DNA of 64,000 bases. Source: Montifringilla adamsi. Its lineage: Eukaryota > Chordata > Aves > Passeriformes > Passeridae. The translations under genes were made by a program, and so were the position numbers. The notes beneath the pieces were generated by a model. The model searched no databases. It was not told where the DNA came from and worked only from the letters and a program-made list of their open reading frames with translations. This document shows positions 1 to 13,340 of the stretch, piece after piece (the stretch's first letter is position 1; each line of letters starts with the position of its first letter). Where the stretch lies: the NCBI GenBank assembly GCA_017590115.1, contig JAGGNK010000002.1, positions 16,859,264-16,923,263 on the forward strand. The letters are read 5' to 3'.

Positions 1-1419
1 GAACTCCAGCCAAGTCTGATACACTAAATAATCCAGGCTTATATTTTCCCAATTTACCCAGCAGTATATTTAATGCACTGTGTTGATAACAGAAGTCCAC
101 TTAAAATCAATATTTTCTTTTGGTATGCAAACCTAGGCAAGGTGTTGTTTATGCTGCTAAAAATCAAAAGGACTTCTACAGAAATCAAGAGTGCAAAAAC
201 TCTTTTTTTTACTGGTGTAAAAACAGGTTCAGGAAGGGAAGAATCATGCCATGAGAGGTGAGTGGAAAAGCATTGGTATTCTGCTGTGAGGAGAAGCTTC
301 CTGCAATAATGAGTGCGTAGCAGAGGCCAAACACAGAGCAATGCCTTCAGTTCAGCATCACATTCACCCTCTGTGGGCTGGGAGCACATGGGAACAAAGG
401 GAAGTACGAGCAGTGGTTTCAAATATTTCTTGTTATCTTTTTATTTCTTTACTGCTTTCTCTCCCTTCCTGTCAGTTATCAGTGAACATCATTTTAAAAC
501 CACTTGTAGTTCTGGGAACGGCTCGTGCTCCTTTGTTGAAGCATTTGTGACTGTCAGTAAAACTTTTCAGGCTATTTTATTTAATATAGGCCAGTCTCAT
601 TCCCTTTCAGGGTACTAGATGCATTTTTCTTTTTCATCAAGTTGCATGGCCACGTTGTATGCATGAAATTTTGAATTGATGTTCTGAATTAAATTGTACT
701 TATTTTAGGACAGCTCCTGATCAACCTTGGTGGTGCATGTCTACTCATATGCAGGCAATTTGCTAACACTGATAGAAATTGATAGATATGTGCTATTATT
801 AATACAATTACTTTTTTTAAGTGCCAGGCCGAATAAAGGGCGCAAATGCAAAAATCATCTGGGCTACTAGTTTCAATATTTGTTCTACAAAAATTCACAT
901 TACATGAACTAACAATAATGCAGCTTCTGTTGAAACAGCAAAGAACTGTCCTGGTAAATAATCTTTCAGTTAAAAATGTCAATAAAAAATAGTTGATAAA
1001 CTAAAATGCAAAACTGACTGAAATTCTGCCACTGCTGAGCTGCTTCTCTTCACTAAGTACCTGCAGTTACAACTGTTATTTTACAAATTTGAAAATACAA
1101 CTTCAGAACCTTTGCAGTAGTGTCAAGTTTTGTCTTGCTGGGTCACCCACCCTTCCTCCTTCTGGTTCTCTGATCATTTCTGTGTTTTGTTAAACAACAA
1201 AAGTTCATCTCCTTGTCTATCCTCTGCTACTCCTTCAGTCCACTTCCATCTTTGTCCTGTCCTTATTTCCTTTTCTGTCTCCCCCAAGATAAAGTCTCTG
1301 TGGTAGTGGGTTTAAAGGCCATCACGATACTGATGCTTCACAGTTCCACATCCTGTGTCTCACACATCTCCTGCAGACAGAGAAATGACATGCAGCAGTC
1401 AGAATTTCCCTGCTGATAG

Positions 1420-1459
1420 TTTTTTTGTTTGTTTGTTTGTTTGTTTGTTTGTTTGTTTT
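1420..1459 (+). repeat. (TTTG)n microsatellite
   Basis: About eight GTTT units follow a short T run. Minus-strand open frames across it (1322-1534, 1338-1586) simply read the repeat as a Lys-Gln-Thr-Asn pattern and are not genes. Confidence 0.97.
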
Positions 1460-3078
1460 CCCAAGCCCTGACTGCTTCTGGCTTTCCTTGTGTTGCATCC
1501 AACTTCTCCATCTTTGGGGATGGGACACCATCAAGGGTGGAGCACAAACCCAAACAAAGCTGATACTTTGCCTCTAAAATAAGCAAAGTCTTGCACTTGC
1601 AGCAATGCAGGCTGCTGGAGATATGGGCATTTTATTTCAATGTGCAGTAAGGCAGCAGCAGAACTAGTGTAGGTTTTCTTGTTTTTTTTTTTTAATTTTT
1701 TTTATTTCAGGGTTCTACCCAAGATTTAAAGACCAGGCCACCTGTGTTCTGTGGCTGCTTCATGAGGAATTGAGTGTGTGACCCTACACACCAGCCAGTC
1801 AGTGTCAAAACAGCTTCCATTATTCCTCACTGACCCTCCAGAGGAGAAGATTCTCTCGCAGGAGAATTTTGTTTTTCCCAATCCTCTTTAGGATACAGCT
1901 TCCTGCTGGCATAACTAATGGCTTCATTAACACAATTCAGCCACACGTGCAACCTTGGCTTTGTCATTGCTTTTGTTGTGCCCTGAAGCATGTTTTTTTC
2001 CAGGCTGTGTTCTCTGTTTACCCACAAGTGTCTATCTGCACTTTGTTTCTGTGGCTCCTGGTTTCATCTTGTGGCTGAGTCTTTAAGGCATCAGCTTGGG
2101 GTTCACCCCACAAGCAATATTGCTAAAGCCATTGGCAGTTAGGGCTTCAAAAATAATGGTTTCTTTCAAATAAGCATATTTATTTGTGTGTGTCTAATGA
2201 TTTTTCAACCATCTTATTATTGATACCTAATTATGGCAGTGTTACTGAGGGTTTTCAAAAGTGTTTTCTTTCTATTGGCTTGATTTTCTTGAGGTTACAG
2301 CATCTATAAAAAAACCTGTTCCCACCTGACATTCCATTCAGAAGGTTTTGATATTTGACTCTTCCTCATGGGCTTTAGTGCCCACACATTTACTGCCTGC
2401 TAAATCCTCATTGTGATTTTCTGAAATTTTCTTCAATCTTGGGCATTTTGCTTATCCATTTGCTTCTGAGATTCCTGAAATGAAAGAATGACCTTTCATT
2501 TTGAAACTGAGGAATTATTATAATTTATGATGCTGCAGCTGTGTTATTTTAAAGGCACGTTGCTATAAACAATGAGTAGTGCCATTTGACAAAATTTGAT
2601 AATTTTTTATCAATTTGGTATATCAATTTGAACACAGGATACCGCACATACCATATCTTTTAAATATTTTTAAACATTTTATTCCACTTTTTCCTTCAAA
2701 TTGTTCAAATAGAATATAGACAACATTACAGCTTTGCAAGAAAAATAAGTATTTATATATCTTATCAATCACTCTCTCTGGAGTACATCTATTTAAAACT
2801 CTCTTTAATCAAAATCTCTTTAATCACTATCTTAGTTGTAGTAAACTTGAGTGAAATGTCTTTTTTTAGTTGCCACAAAAGAAGCTGGTAGACAAAACAT
2901 GCTGGCCATTGTAATGTAGCACCTATAAAGAGCTTTTTTTAATGGATTCCTGCCCCTTCTTTTCATTCTCACCAAAACCCATTCTCCTGCAGGATTAAAA
3001 CCCAAAAGACCAACTGCAAAGCAGATGTCTCAGGATTAGAATGCGAAGTTTTTTTGCTTTATTTCTTGATTTAAGGGG

Positions 3079-3095
3079 AAAAAAAAAAAAAAAAA
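3079..3095 (+). repeat. A17 tract
   Basis: Uninterrupted A run after AAGGGG. No upstream retrogene body or target duplication is evident. Confidence 0.95.
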
Positions 3096-3972
3096 GGACG
3101 GTAGATTATAATCAACATTGTTTATTTCACTGCTTGACTTCCTAAATACGAGCGCCTGGATTATGAGCTTGTCTGTGGATAATCAGAAAAGGCCAAGAAT
3201 TGCCTGTTTTGCAAATCCTTTCCAACCAGGGGTAGGAATCTGTATCTAGCAAAGCTGATGGCAGCTCCTAATTCCTGATTAGTGCCAGAAGAAAAGCTGC
3301 AGAAATTAACTGACCAGACAGTAATCAGAAAGCAGGGAGAGACAGAAACTTGGAATGCCTAATGGATAATCTCTGATGATTAGCCTGAGAGTGCAGAGAT
3401 TGTTGAAATACTCACAGGGAACAAAAGAGGAGCACAACTGGAAAATAGTAAAAGAACTCATACATAAAAATAATAAGAATTTTTGTGCTACTCATGTAAT
3501 AAAATATGAGCTGTAACAACAGTGGAATTGCCAGTTCTCACTTCTGAGGCCTTTGGATACTTTGGATACTTCACCTTCAGCAATTTTTTGGCTGTGGCAC
3601 CCAAGTGCTTCCCAGTGTGGTGCCTTGTGCTTGTGTGCACTGCTCACCCCCAGTGGAGAGTCAGCCCAGAGGGCTCCTTGAAACCAGAACTGAGATTTTT
3701 TTATACCTTTCTTCCAGGACTGACTCCTGTTCATAAAATTCAGTGGGTAACAAATGATTTCGATTATTTTTCCTTTTGCATTTTCTGTGTTTATGCCTCT
3801 CAGGTTCCCACCAGGCTAAATTTCCTGACTGTCTTTTTATGGATGAGCCCTGAATGCTGGGTACCCTGGCCTCTCAATGCTGGCATCCCTGCTCTATCAA
3901 TCATGTCTGGAAAAAAGAAATCATTACATCCTTAGAGACTGTCCAAAATACGATTTTTTAATCCCCAAACTG

Positions 3973-3993
3973 AAAAAAAAAAAAAAAAAAAAA
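3973..3993 (+). repeat. A21 tract
   Basis: Uninterrupted A run followed by a short C-rich stretch (CCCACCCCACC). Confidence 0.95.
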
Positions 3994-4502
3994 CCCACCC
4001 CACCATTTGACAGCATCTCTAAAGAATGCCTAGCATTTTAAGAGGCCCCATTCATGTCTGACCACTGCTGTGTGTGGTTTGGGGGGATTTGTGTGCTTGC
4101 TTGGGTTGTTAAGTCACCTTCCACCTGCTCACATTGTGTAGGAGTGAAGGAATCCCAGCTAGGAAGCTCAGAGGTTTTACAGGAATTAGTTTGCAATGTG
4201 TCACAGGGTTTGTGGCTGTCAGGATCCAGGGTCACACAGTGCTGCCAGTTGATCAGAAATGACACGAGTCTCCACGGCTCCTTCAGTGTGTAGGGATACT
4301 TGAACTGACTTGCATGTGTAATCTTTGTGTTTTAAAACTTGAATTTTGCCCCAAATTCTTAAGAAACTTAAATATCTTTAATTGTCCCAAGCAGTGGTTC
4401 ACCAGCTTATAGAATTTCAGATGTTTTGCTGAATTGTGCCAGCACTTTTCCCATTATTTAATTTCTTGATCTAGTTTTGAATAGATTCTGTTTTATTCCC
4501 CC

Positions 4503-4527
4503 TTTTTTTTTTTTTTTTTTTTTTTTT
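4503..4527 (+). repeat. T25 tract
   Basis: Uninterrupted T run about 500 bases after the A21 tract. I looked for a retroposed gene between them and saw none. Confidence 0.95.
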
Positions 4528-7500
4528 GGTGAGTCACAGTGGCCCAGTGGCCTAGTGCTAGTCACATATTTATTTTCTTCTTGATGTGAAAGGAATGGTC
4601 ATCAATGTGGCCGTTCTCTTCTGAATAATCTTGAGCATTCATAGAAAATAATGCAGAATGAGTACTCTGAAATTCTTCATTGTGAGTGTCGTGTCTTCCA
4701 CAGAGTGCTTTCACAGTGAGACTAACTCTTTGTAATGGCTCTGGGGGTGTATTTAGCTTTCTGTAATGTGACACTCTTTCCTCTCCTTAAAAGTTGCATC
4801 ATTTTCTTGGGAACTAAATATAACAGAGTGCGGCTCTTCCCTGGAATGCTAATATGACTCCTGGGTTTGTGAGTCTATCACTTTATAGCTATTGTATCTT
4901 CAATATGTGTTAGTGGAGGTAGTTGGACTTTTTTTTGTGCGTTACTTGACCAATTACATCACCTCCCCAGAGAGTGAATTCAAATTCGTGGAATTTCTGG
5001 TGTCTGCAATTCCAAGAGCAAGACCAGTCAGTCTAAGCTGTCTGCTTCCTAAGCTTAGTTATGACCATTTAAATCTCATTCTTCCTCTGTTTCTGTACCT
5101 TGGGAAAGTATTGCAGAAGTGTACTGCTTAGCAAAAATGATTCAACAACCCAAGGTGTCATAGAGATCTGGTGAACAAATGTGTCTGTTGGACTAGGAAA
5201 ATGAGTGGGTTGCTAGAACTGAAATAATGCCTCTTGTTCCTGTAGCTGTCAGTGATTTGGTACAGAATTCCAGTATTTCAAACACTTCTAGCAGATGCAG
5301 CTCAGCAAGCTGTAAATTAATGGAATTTAAGAGACTCAGAAGAGAGGAAAATTATATTTTGGAATATCTATCAATTGCAGGAGTGTTTTTGTGTGATGCA
5401 TAATTAAAAATGCATATTCTGTCCAAAACTCCAAATGTGAAGAAAACAGTCAAATAAAAGCATTGAAAATTCTCAGATCTCTATTTTCATTTCACCGCTG
5501 GGACAGAGATGAAAAAAACTTCCAGGAGCCAAAAGCCAATAGGAATTTGTGTGCCATCCCAAATGAACATGTGATGCTAAACATCAAAAGCACTCAGAGC
5601 TGGTAGCACTGAAGTGTGTGTGCAAATAAATATATGGTGCATGGAGGGGAGAAATGGAGAGCGACAGATTTGAGTCTTAATAAGGCTGGGAGTAAAAGAC
5701 AAAACAGAAGAGTGAAACATTGTGGGGAATATAATGAGGTGAATCAACAGGAGAGGCTGCAGAGGAGAAGGAGATGTGAGAAGTCGTGGCACTGTTGAGT
5801 TAGAAGAGATGTCAAGGTGCAGGAGCAATGGGCAGATTAGTGGTGCAGCTGCAGGCAGAACAAGAATTAGTTACAGGGAATTATGTGAGCTCTGCTCATT
5901 GGGAATTAATTTAAGCTAATGAGCATTTTACTTTTTACAAAGAGTTGGTGCCAGTTTGAAAAACGAGGAGAAAAGAAATAGTTAAAATCTGACGCTGCCA
6001 GAAACATAGTCAGGGATATCTCCATGGAACCTGAGACCGCATGTTACACTCCATAAAACAATTCACATTCTGCATCTGCCTTTGCAAAAGCCTTCCTTTA
6101 ATAGTGGGAATCTTGTCAGGGTTTGGCTCTCTCTGGAAAATATCCAAATGACAAGAGATCCAAAGCAGGTGGTTTTCTCAGATGTTTGTGATACGCAGTT
6201 AGAAACTTTTGAGAGTTAAGGAATGGAGATCTTTCAGCAGTAGAGCTGTAAATTATGCTAATGTAGTCATGGCTTTATGAATGTTAACAAGTAACTAAAC
6301 TTCAGCAAATTAATTAATGAAGAAATACAGTTAAGAAACCGAGAGCCCATTTTGATAAAATTGAGGCATTTTGTAAGGCTGCAGCTGGAAACAACACATG
6401 GGATGATCAGAGCACTTGTGAGGTATTTTAGCTGTTCTCTTGTTAAGAACTTGGTCATTCTTTGTGCCTTTAATGGGGGGAGACTGATGGTTTTCATTAA
6501 AGGGTCCATCCGTCTGCAAGCCAAGAGATAAGAGGATCACAGAAATAACTTTAATATCTATCAAACTCTATGGGGTTTGCTTTTCTTTTCCTTCTTCCTT
6601 TGAATGGGGAGAGGAATATTTCTGTGGTAGAATTTTTCTCATTAGTATGAGAGGATTTTCTTATTGTTAGCAAGTAAATTAAATAAATAATTGGCGTGAT
6701 CTGATCACTTGCAGCCTAATTTTCCTGTGCAATTAGGGCCATGGATGTGTCCAGGGTAAAGCATAATTTGTCCACTGGATCAGTGCATAAGTACTGATAT
6801 TAATATGGTCATGGAAGGATTTGTTAAATATGCAAAGTGAATTTGTTATAAGCTTGATTTGAAATCATTGAAGATTGATAATGCAGTTTGTATGAGAAGT
6901 TGGCAAAGAGGGTTTACAGAATTTTTAGTAATTTTGGTTTGCATCATGTTCCAAATGCCTCTAAAAGGAAAATGGAAAAACAAAACAAGTCTTGTTTATT
7001 GTGTAGGAAAACACAACCTTGTTCCTAACATGAACTTTGAACACAGTTACTCCATAAGAACACACAAATAATTGTATTTGAAATATCTTTAGCTGCTGTT
7101 TGTCTTGAAAAGAAAAAAAAACTCCATTTCCTGTCCTACCTGGAGGTTTTGGATGTAAATGTAATGGTTTATTTCTTCTGATGGCTCATCTCACCTAACT
7201 ATTTTCTCATGCAAATATGACCTTTCTCTCATTTCATTGAATTAAATTAAATTGTGGTCTTGTCAGGATTTGCAAATAGTTTAGGAAAAGCAGAAAGGCT
7301 ATCTGAGGAGAATTTGACCTGTGGACTCCTCTGCTGTTTGTTCCTTGCCTATTTCAAGAAAACAAATACTATTTTTCTTCTTGCTAACTTCTCATCTCTT
7401 AATTTTGATGATGATACCTCTCTGATGTCCAAATTTGATTGGAAAAGTTCCTTCAGCCATTCTGGGGCTTGCAGGCAAATTGGAGTGTCCTGTGTTTCTG

Positions 7501-7750
7501 AGTAAACAGAAGACTAGACTGGGCTCCTACATTTTTTTTGCAAAAATTCAATAAATTTTCAAGAAAATCCGATAGACGTTTTGGGATTGATGGACTCCAG
7601 ACTTTTAATAAAACTGTGCTGCTTTTCCCCATCAGCACTCTCTTTCTTTCCCCTCATTTTGTGCCCTCCCTGATCCCAAAGGCCAACTTTACCATCCTGG
7701 CACCGTGTTGTGCTGTTCAGCGCAGCCACTATTGACAGCACACAAAACAA

Positions 7751-7774
7751 ATGCAGATAAAGATGCAGATAAAG
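7751..7774 (+). repeat. 12-bp perfect tandem pair
   Basis: ATGCAGATAAAG occurs twice in a row, giving two GATA-type AGATAA motifs 12 bases apart. Confidence 0.85.
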
Positions 7775-10700
7775 ACAAAGCATGCGACTGAACCAGACAG
7801 GAGCAGAAATAGCAAAAAGGGAGGAAGCAGAAGTTCTTCATATTTTGCATAGTAAAGGCTGTCTTACATGATGTTCCTAAAGTTTCCTTAGAAGACAAAT
7901 AGAAAAGGTCATTAATAATAACATTTATGCTACTGAGTGTTGTTTCTTTTATAGGAAGGAGTATTAAATAAGACCCTGTAGTTGCAAAGTCTGTAGGTTT
8001 TTTTTCCTTTTCCTTTTTTTTTATTAATGCAAACTTAGATTTTTATCTATGCAATGCTGTAGGATATGATGAAGCAGCAGACTAGATATGATTTCTGTTT
8101 TAGTTTGTGCCATCATTTTGGATTAAATTATTATGTTTTTTTTAAGCTCCTTACTTGTAAAATAAAGATCAAAGCTATTTGCTTTATCCATCACTTTTTT
8201 AAAAAAATTTTTTTATTCCAAAGCCAGATAAATCAAAGAAGTTCAAGTCCCTGAAAACAAATAGCAGTCTATTCATGGCTGGATTGAGAAGTAAGAATAG
8301 ACGTTGTGATTTTTAAAAAGTAAGAATTGCAAAGTTTAAATATTGGATTATTTAATGCATTGTAGAGGATTTGGAAGTCGAGGGGGATGTTCTGGCCTGG
8401 GTTCTTTGCTGTTGCTGAATACATTTGATCTCAGAATCCTCGTTTGCTCTGGAACCCTCTCATTTTTGCACAATTACAGACACAGCTGCGGAAACAAACT
8501 TCCACTTTTCTCCCTGCAGTTGCTCTGTGGCAGGATGGAGCTCCAAGGCACCAGGGTGCAGAATCTGCCATCCCTGGTGCTCTGGGGCTGGTTCACGCTT
8601 TGCAGGATGGCAACTGAGCAATTTCCCTGCCCAGGAGCAGTGGAGAGAGGGAGGTCTGCTTGTGCTGGGCACTGCTTTCCGTGCTTCAGTCACTTCAGTG
8701 AATAGCTCTTCATGTTGATGCACACTTTAGAGAGGTTTAAAAATTACCCCTAATAATCTGTTGCTGTTTCATCGTTTATCTTCATTTAGTATTGATGTCC
8801 TACTAATCTGATTTGATGTGTGAGGGCACAATGCTCTGGCTGATGCTTTCTGTGTGAAAGTTCCTTGGTTTTTTTTGTTTTCCTCATGTTAGAAGTAGAC
8901 AGTTCAGATTAGTGCCTGCATAATTCACAGCGTTCTGGAGGAGTTTGTGCAATTACCTTGATTGCTGATGCATTTTGTCAGTGCAGTTGGAGTCTGACAC
9001 TGATTTGGGTGCCTGGTTCCTGCAGTGGCTGTGGCTGTGCAATGTCTAAAACACTGAGGCAGTTTCCTCGCCAGATTAACACGTGGGAATTTTATATTTC
9101 TTTATTGCAAATGTAGTGTTCATTCACTTTTAAACCCACCCCTATCCTCTGTCTAGAAATAAGTCGAGCAAGGACCTTAACTCACATCTCTGGCTGTGTT
9201 TTTTCTGTAGGGGGGTGTCCATAGGAAAGAAATATCTCTGTGGGAATACATTCAGAGCACTGATTTGAGGATAAGTATTCAGACATTGTAAAAAAAATCA
9301 GTTAAGAAATGAATGTGGCAAAACTGTCAGTAAGGTACCAAAAACTGCATTTGTTTTTTGCCAAGCCATTATATCACTCTTTCCATTGCCGGTATTGAGG
9401 TTGTTTGAATAAAAGAATGAAATTAAAATCCCTTTTGCTCTCACACCCAGTGTGTGTGCACTCTCTGTCACTGCTCTGACTTATGGCTGCAGTGTGCACT
9501 GGGTGTATTCCTGCTCTGCTGCTGGAATTATCATTTTCAAGTTACACTCCCCCAAAGAAAATTAATCATTGGCAGGTTGGCTGAGGAAAAAACCCTAGGC
9601 AGATGGCAAAGGAAACTAATATATGATGTTTTATTTTACAAATTGTGATTAATTTCCATTTCATTTTATAATCCTTGAGGAGTAAATCTTTTCAAGTCCC
9701 ATAAGGTAATATGAAGGAAGAGCTTTATGACTCAGTAGAAATTAGACTATAATTTTCAGACTTTCAGTCTGGTTTTAGGTCTTGAGGATGCAGCTGAAAG
9801 CCAGCATTGGTTCACAATCTTGAAAAATCGTTCATTTCTGTCAGGAATGATAATTCTGTCAAACTGTTGGTAGTTCTCAGGTCCTTTCTCCTGGTTCTTT
9901 GATCTTTCACAAATACAAAAAAAATCATCACAGCAGGAGAATAAGGATAGTGCAGAAACTGGGGGTTCAGCAGCGCGGGGGCTCTGCCCAGACTGGGTCA
10001 GTTGATCTCCCACATCATTTTCCCAGTGAGGAACCCAGGGGGAATGGTGAGAAATGGATTTGTAAAGGATTCCCAAAACCTGACAGAAGGCTCACACAGT
10101 CTGTACGCCTGTGTGCGAACCCTGAGATGAGCTGTGCTGGCTTAGGAAGGCCATGGAATGGAGAGGACATGGTTGAGAGACTGAACTAGAAACAAGTTTT
10201 AACAAGTTTCAAAATATGGTTTTGCAAAAAAGATCAGATATTTTAGAGAATTAGAACTGTGAAAGATGCATTGTAGTAGGACCACATGGGGTAAAAATAA
10301 AGGTGGTTGGTGTTAGGGGTAATAGCAGCATTGTGTGACAACAGCCAACAGGCTGGAAAACATTTCTAAGGTATTGCAAGCAGGAAATGGGCTGGCTTCT
10401 GATGGAATGGAGTTGAGTTTTACATCTCTTGTGCCTCTCCCTTCACAGAGACTGATCATGGAATAAAACCTTTTAAAACACCTCTCAGTTACCCCATCTC
10501 TGTAAAAGCTGGGAATAATCCAACACCCAGCCTTCAACAATTCCATTTGGATTTGGTCTGCAAACTGGGAATTGAAAGGCTTTTTGCCTGCCCTTTAAAA
10601 CTGAGGGACACTCTGTGAGCTCCTGGGTAAATCCAGGCTTGATGTACAGTTTGAATGTGCAAAAATGTGCACAGATTTTTCTCCTTGTAAATGACAAACA

Positions 10701-11309
10701 AAGATAGGGGATGATAACAGAAGAAATTTCATGTGAAATCTGCTGTTGGGCCATACAATAACGTGTACATGATGAAAATGACACATGCAAAGCCTTTGCT
10801 AGAAAAAGAATCCAAAAGAACTGAACTCTGAGTTAAATTAAGTCACTTTTTTTTTTTTTTCTGTGACAATCTGACAGGAAGCTGCTTTACCATTTATTTT
10901 AAGTCACTTTTTTATTAGTGGATATTGGTGGCTGTGGTGAATGCTAATTTTTTTTTAAAAATAATTATGATTTTCATTCTTTTTATAATTTGACTACTTC
11001 TCTTACAAATTCTGAGGATGGCTATGCTTGCTTATTCTTTGCCTTTCTCACTTAATTTTTTACCTTGCATGAAAATCCCACTACTTAATCAAAAGAAAAT
11101 TAAATTTCCTTGGATCGCAAAACCCAAGAACTTTGATAAATGGTTTCTTTCATTGCAGTTTCCTGTAAATCTTGTTTTTCCTTTTGTGCAGAACGTTTAT
11201 ACAACTTCCATGAATAACTCACTTGGATTATTACTTGCTAAGAAAGTTTTTACTTTAACCTGAAAGTTTTCATTTCATTTCTCAACTATGGGAAGAATCT
11301 TAGCTCATA

Positions 11310-11317
11310 TGACGTCA
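11310..11317. promoter_or_regulatory. Full cAMP-response element motif
   Basis: TGACGTCA is the full palindromic CREB/ATF site. Its central CpG is retained in otherwise CpG-poor DNA. No promoter is recognisable beside it. Confidence 0.3.
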
Positions 11318-11408
11318 TTTTTGAATGAAACCTGAAAGTAAGCACATCTTTGCAGAGAAATCTTATTTTTTAGGGGGAAAAAAAGTAAGTTTGCATCAGA
11401 TTAATGAT

Positions 11409-11428
11409 TATATATATATATATATATA
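11409..11428 (+). repeat. (TA)10 microsatellite
   Basis: Ten pure TA dinucleotides lie in an AT-rich setting. Likely polymorphic and easily melted. Confidence 0.95.
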
Positions 11429-11817
11429 CTTGTAAATATGAATGTTATATTAAATACTGTATAGTGATCCAAGAGACCAGCCTTGAGGAAAAAGAATCCC
11501 CAAAGAAACTGTCATCATTTTACATCAGTCTTTCAACTTTTCAGCCTTTATCCCATTCCCTGGACCAGTGAAAGGAACTTTGTCACCTGGGACAGCTGAG
11601 GGAGTCAGGGATGGAACCCCCTGACCATGTCAGAAAATGTGAACCAGGTGCCACTCAATTTATCAGAGAAAAAGGAGTCTTTGCATCAGAGCCCTGCTCT
11701 GGGGTAGTTGCTGTTCTTGTACTATTCAAAGGGGTTTCCTTGCTGAGAGTCTCTCTCTGGTTTGCATTTTCCCACTGAAGAAGGAATAGAAATATTGAAG
11801 CATTTTTATAATACAAC

Positions 11818-11859
11818 TTCAATACACTTACTGCAGTGTTCAATACACTTACTGCAGCA
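11818..11859 (+). repeat. 21-bp tandem duplication
   Basis: TTCAATACACTTACTGCAG with two further bases is repeated at 11818-11838 and 11839-11859. The copies differ only at the last two positions. Confidence 0.9.
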
Positions 11860-13270
11860 GTCAATAGGAATCACAGGGTTTCAAGTACACCCAGACATGA
11901 AATAGTAATTTACCAGGGTTTGTGGGTGTTGAATAATAGGACAGAATTGTCAATTGCAAAAAAAAAAAAAAACAAAAAAACCAAACAAGCTCATATATAT
12001 TTTGTGCATCAGTAGTTTTGAGGTCTCTGTAATGCAAGAAATTCTGTGTCTTTCTTAAGTGACATTTTATGTAGAATCCTGGGGAAGTATATTAAATAGA
12101 AGTCATTTAAATGAAATGGGGAATGCTGAAAAAACTGTCATGAGGGTACTTAGTTTTATTAGGAAATGCCTTCGAAGTTAACTTTACCATGTTAATCACT
12201 TAAATCACTTAAATAATTATCAACCTCATTCACTGGGGCTGAGCATTTAGCAGGGTTTAACAGCAAGGAAGTGCTTTGCAAAGCTAGCAGAGCTTTTAAA
12301 TAATATTTATTGAGAGAACCACGTAGAATATTCACATGAGCTCTGGAAAGAGAATTTATTAGAAGGAGAAGCACATGGGCACAGTGCAGTCTGCCTGAAC
12401 CCAGTGACCCAGGCTGGGTCACCCCAGCACTGGATATTTTGACCAGCCAAAGAGCACAAATTGGAGCAGTGTTTTACTTACTGGGTTTTGTAAAACTTAC
12501 CTGTCTGCAAATGCTCGTGTTTGGTACTGTGCTCATGTAGAAGTGAACACCAGCCCATGCATCAATCAAGATGCAGAAGCCCAGTAAAACCCAGTTTGTC
12601 ACGCTGGAAATGCCTGCAGAGGGCTGCTGTGATTTGTGTGCCGGCAGGCTGTGCTCCAGTGTCTGCATTAATGGATAGAGTGATGGTAATTTGTCCCTGA
12701 GAATGCAGGATGAGGGCTGACACTCAAGGGAAATAAAAATTTTTCAGGAGTGTTGGGAGTTTTTGCTCTCCCTAAATCATCTCTGTCACTTTTAACACAA
12801 CCTGAATTATGAATGCATGTGATCATGCCACTGTGAGATTTGCTTTTTCTAAGAGTGCCACTCTAGAGGAGACTTATTTCAACAGCTAGGGCTGGATTAT
12901 TGGTGTTAAAAATTATTAACTGCAAATTTAATTGATTATTTGGTTTAGGAATTATCCTTTTAAAACCCAATTGACACCATTATGGGAGTAAGTAATATTC
13001 AGAAAGTACCCTGAGAGAGCCCTGCAGATGAAATAGCTTTGGTATCTTGTGGTCTCTCTTGCCTTTCTGTGCCTCTCTTTTGTGGGCCTGCATGGGAGTG
13101 TGTTCCTGGGTGGGAATAATTCTGTCTGTGATGTGGCTTGTTCTGGATTTTGAGGAAGGTGAGGAAACAGGAAATGGCTGATAAATCTATGTTTTGGGTC
13201 CTTCCTGCTAAAATGTACATATTCTGCCTTGTCTCAACTCCTGAAGTTACATCCATTCAACAAACAATTG

Positions 13271-13340
13271 GGTTTTGTTGGTTTGTTGTTGTTGGTTGTT
13301 GTTTGTTTGTTTGTTTGGTTTTTGTTTGTTTGTTTTTTTT
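13271..13340 (+). repeat. Imperfect (TTG)n/(GTTT)n microsatellite
   Basis: GTT and GTTT units with interruptions run for about 70 bases and end in a T run. The frame at 13138-13380 is open through it only because the repeat lacks stops in that phase. Confidence 0.93.

Larger units (their letters stand above)
1..7750. other. Noncoding DNA, no gene seen
   Basis: Apart from the TTTG repeat and A/T runs listed separately, this stretch is unique AT-rich sequence. Open frames reach at most 137 codons (3522-3935), have no known domain, and compete with frames on the other strand. A short 15-base repeat of CTCTTTAATCA lies near 2800-2826. A doubled TTTGGATAC lies near 3552. Confidence 0.7.

Noticed and set aside
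3973..4527. A21 and T25 tracts as possible ends of a retroposed gene
   Set aside because: No gene body, shared target duplication or recognisable protein lies between them, and CR1-dominated bird genomes make few processed pseudogenes.
8343..8723. Overlapping frames on both strands near 8.5 kb as a possible gene
   Set aside because: Openness in three phases at once reflects locally higher GC, and no splice-site or domain evidence supports an exon.
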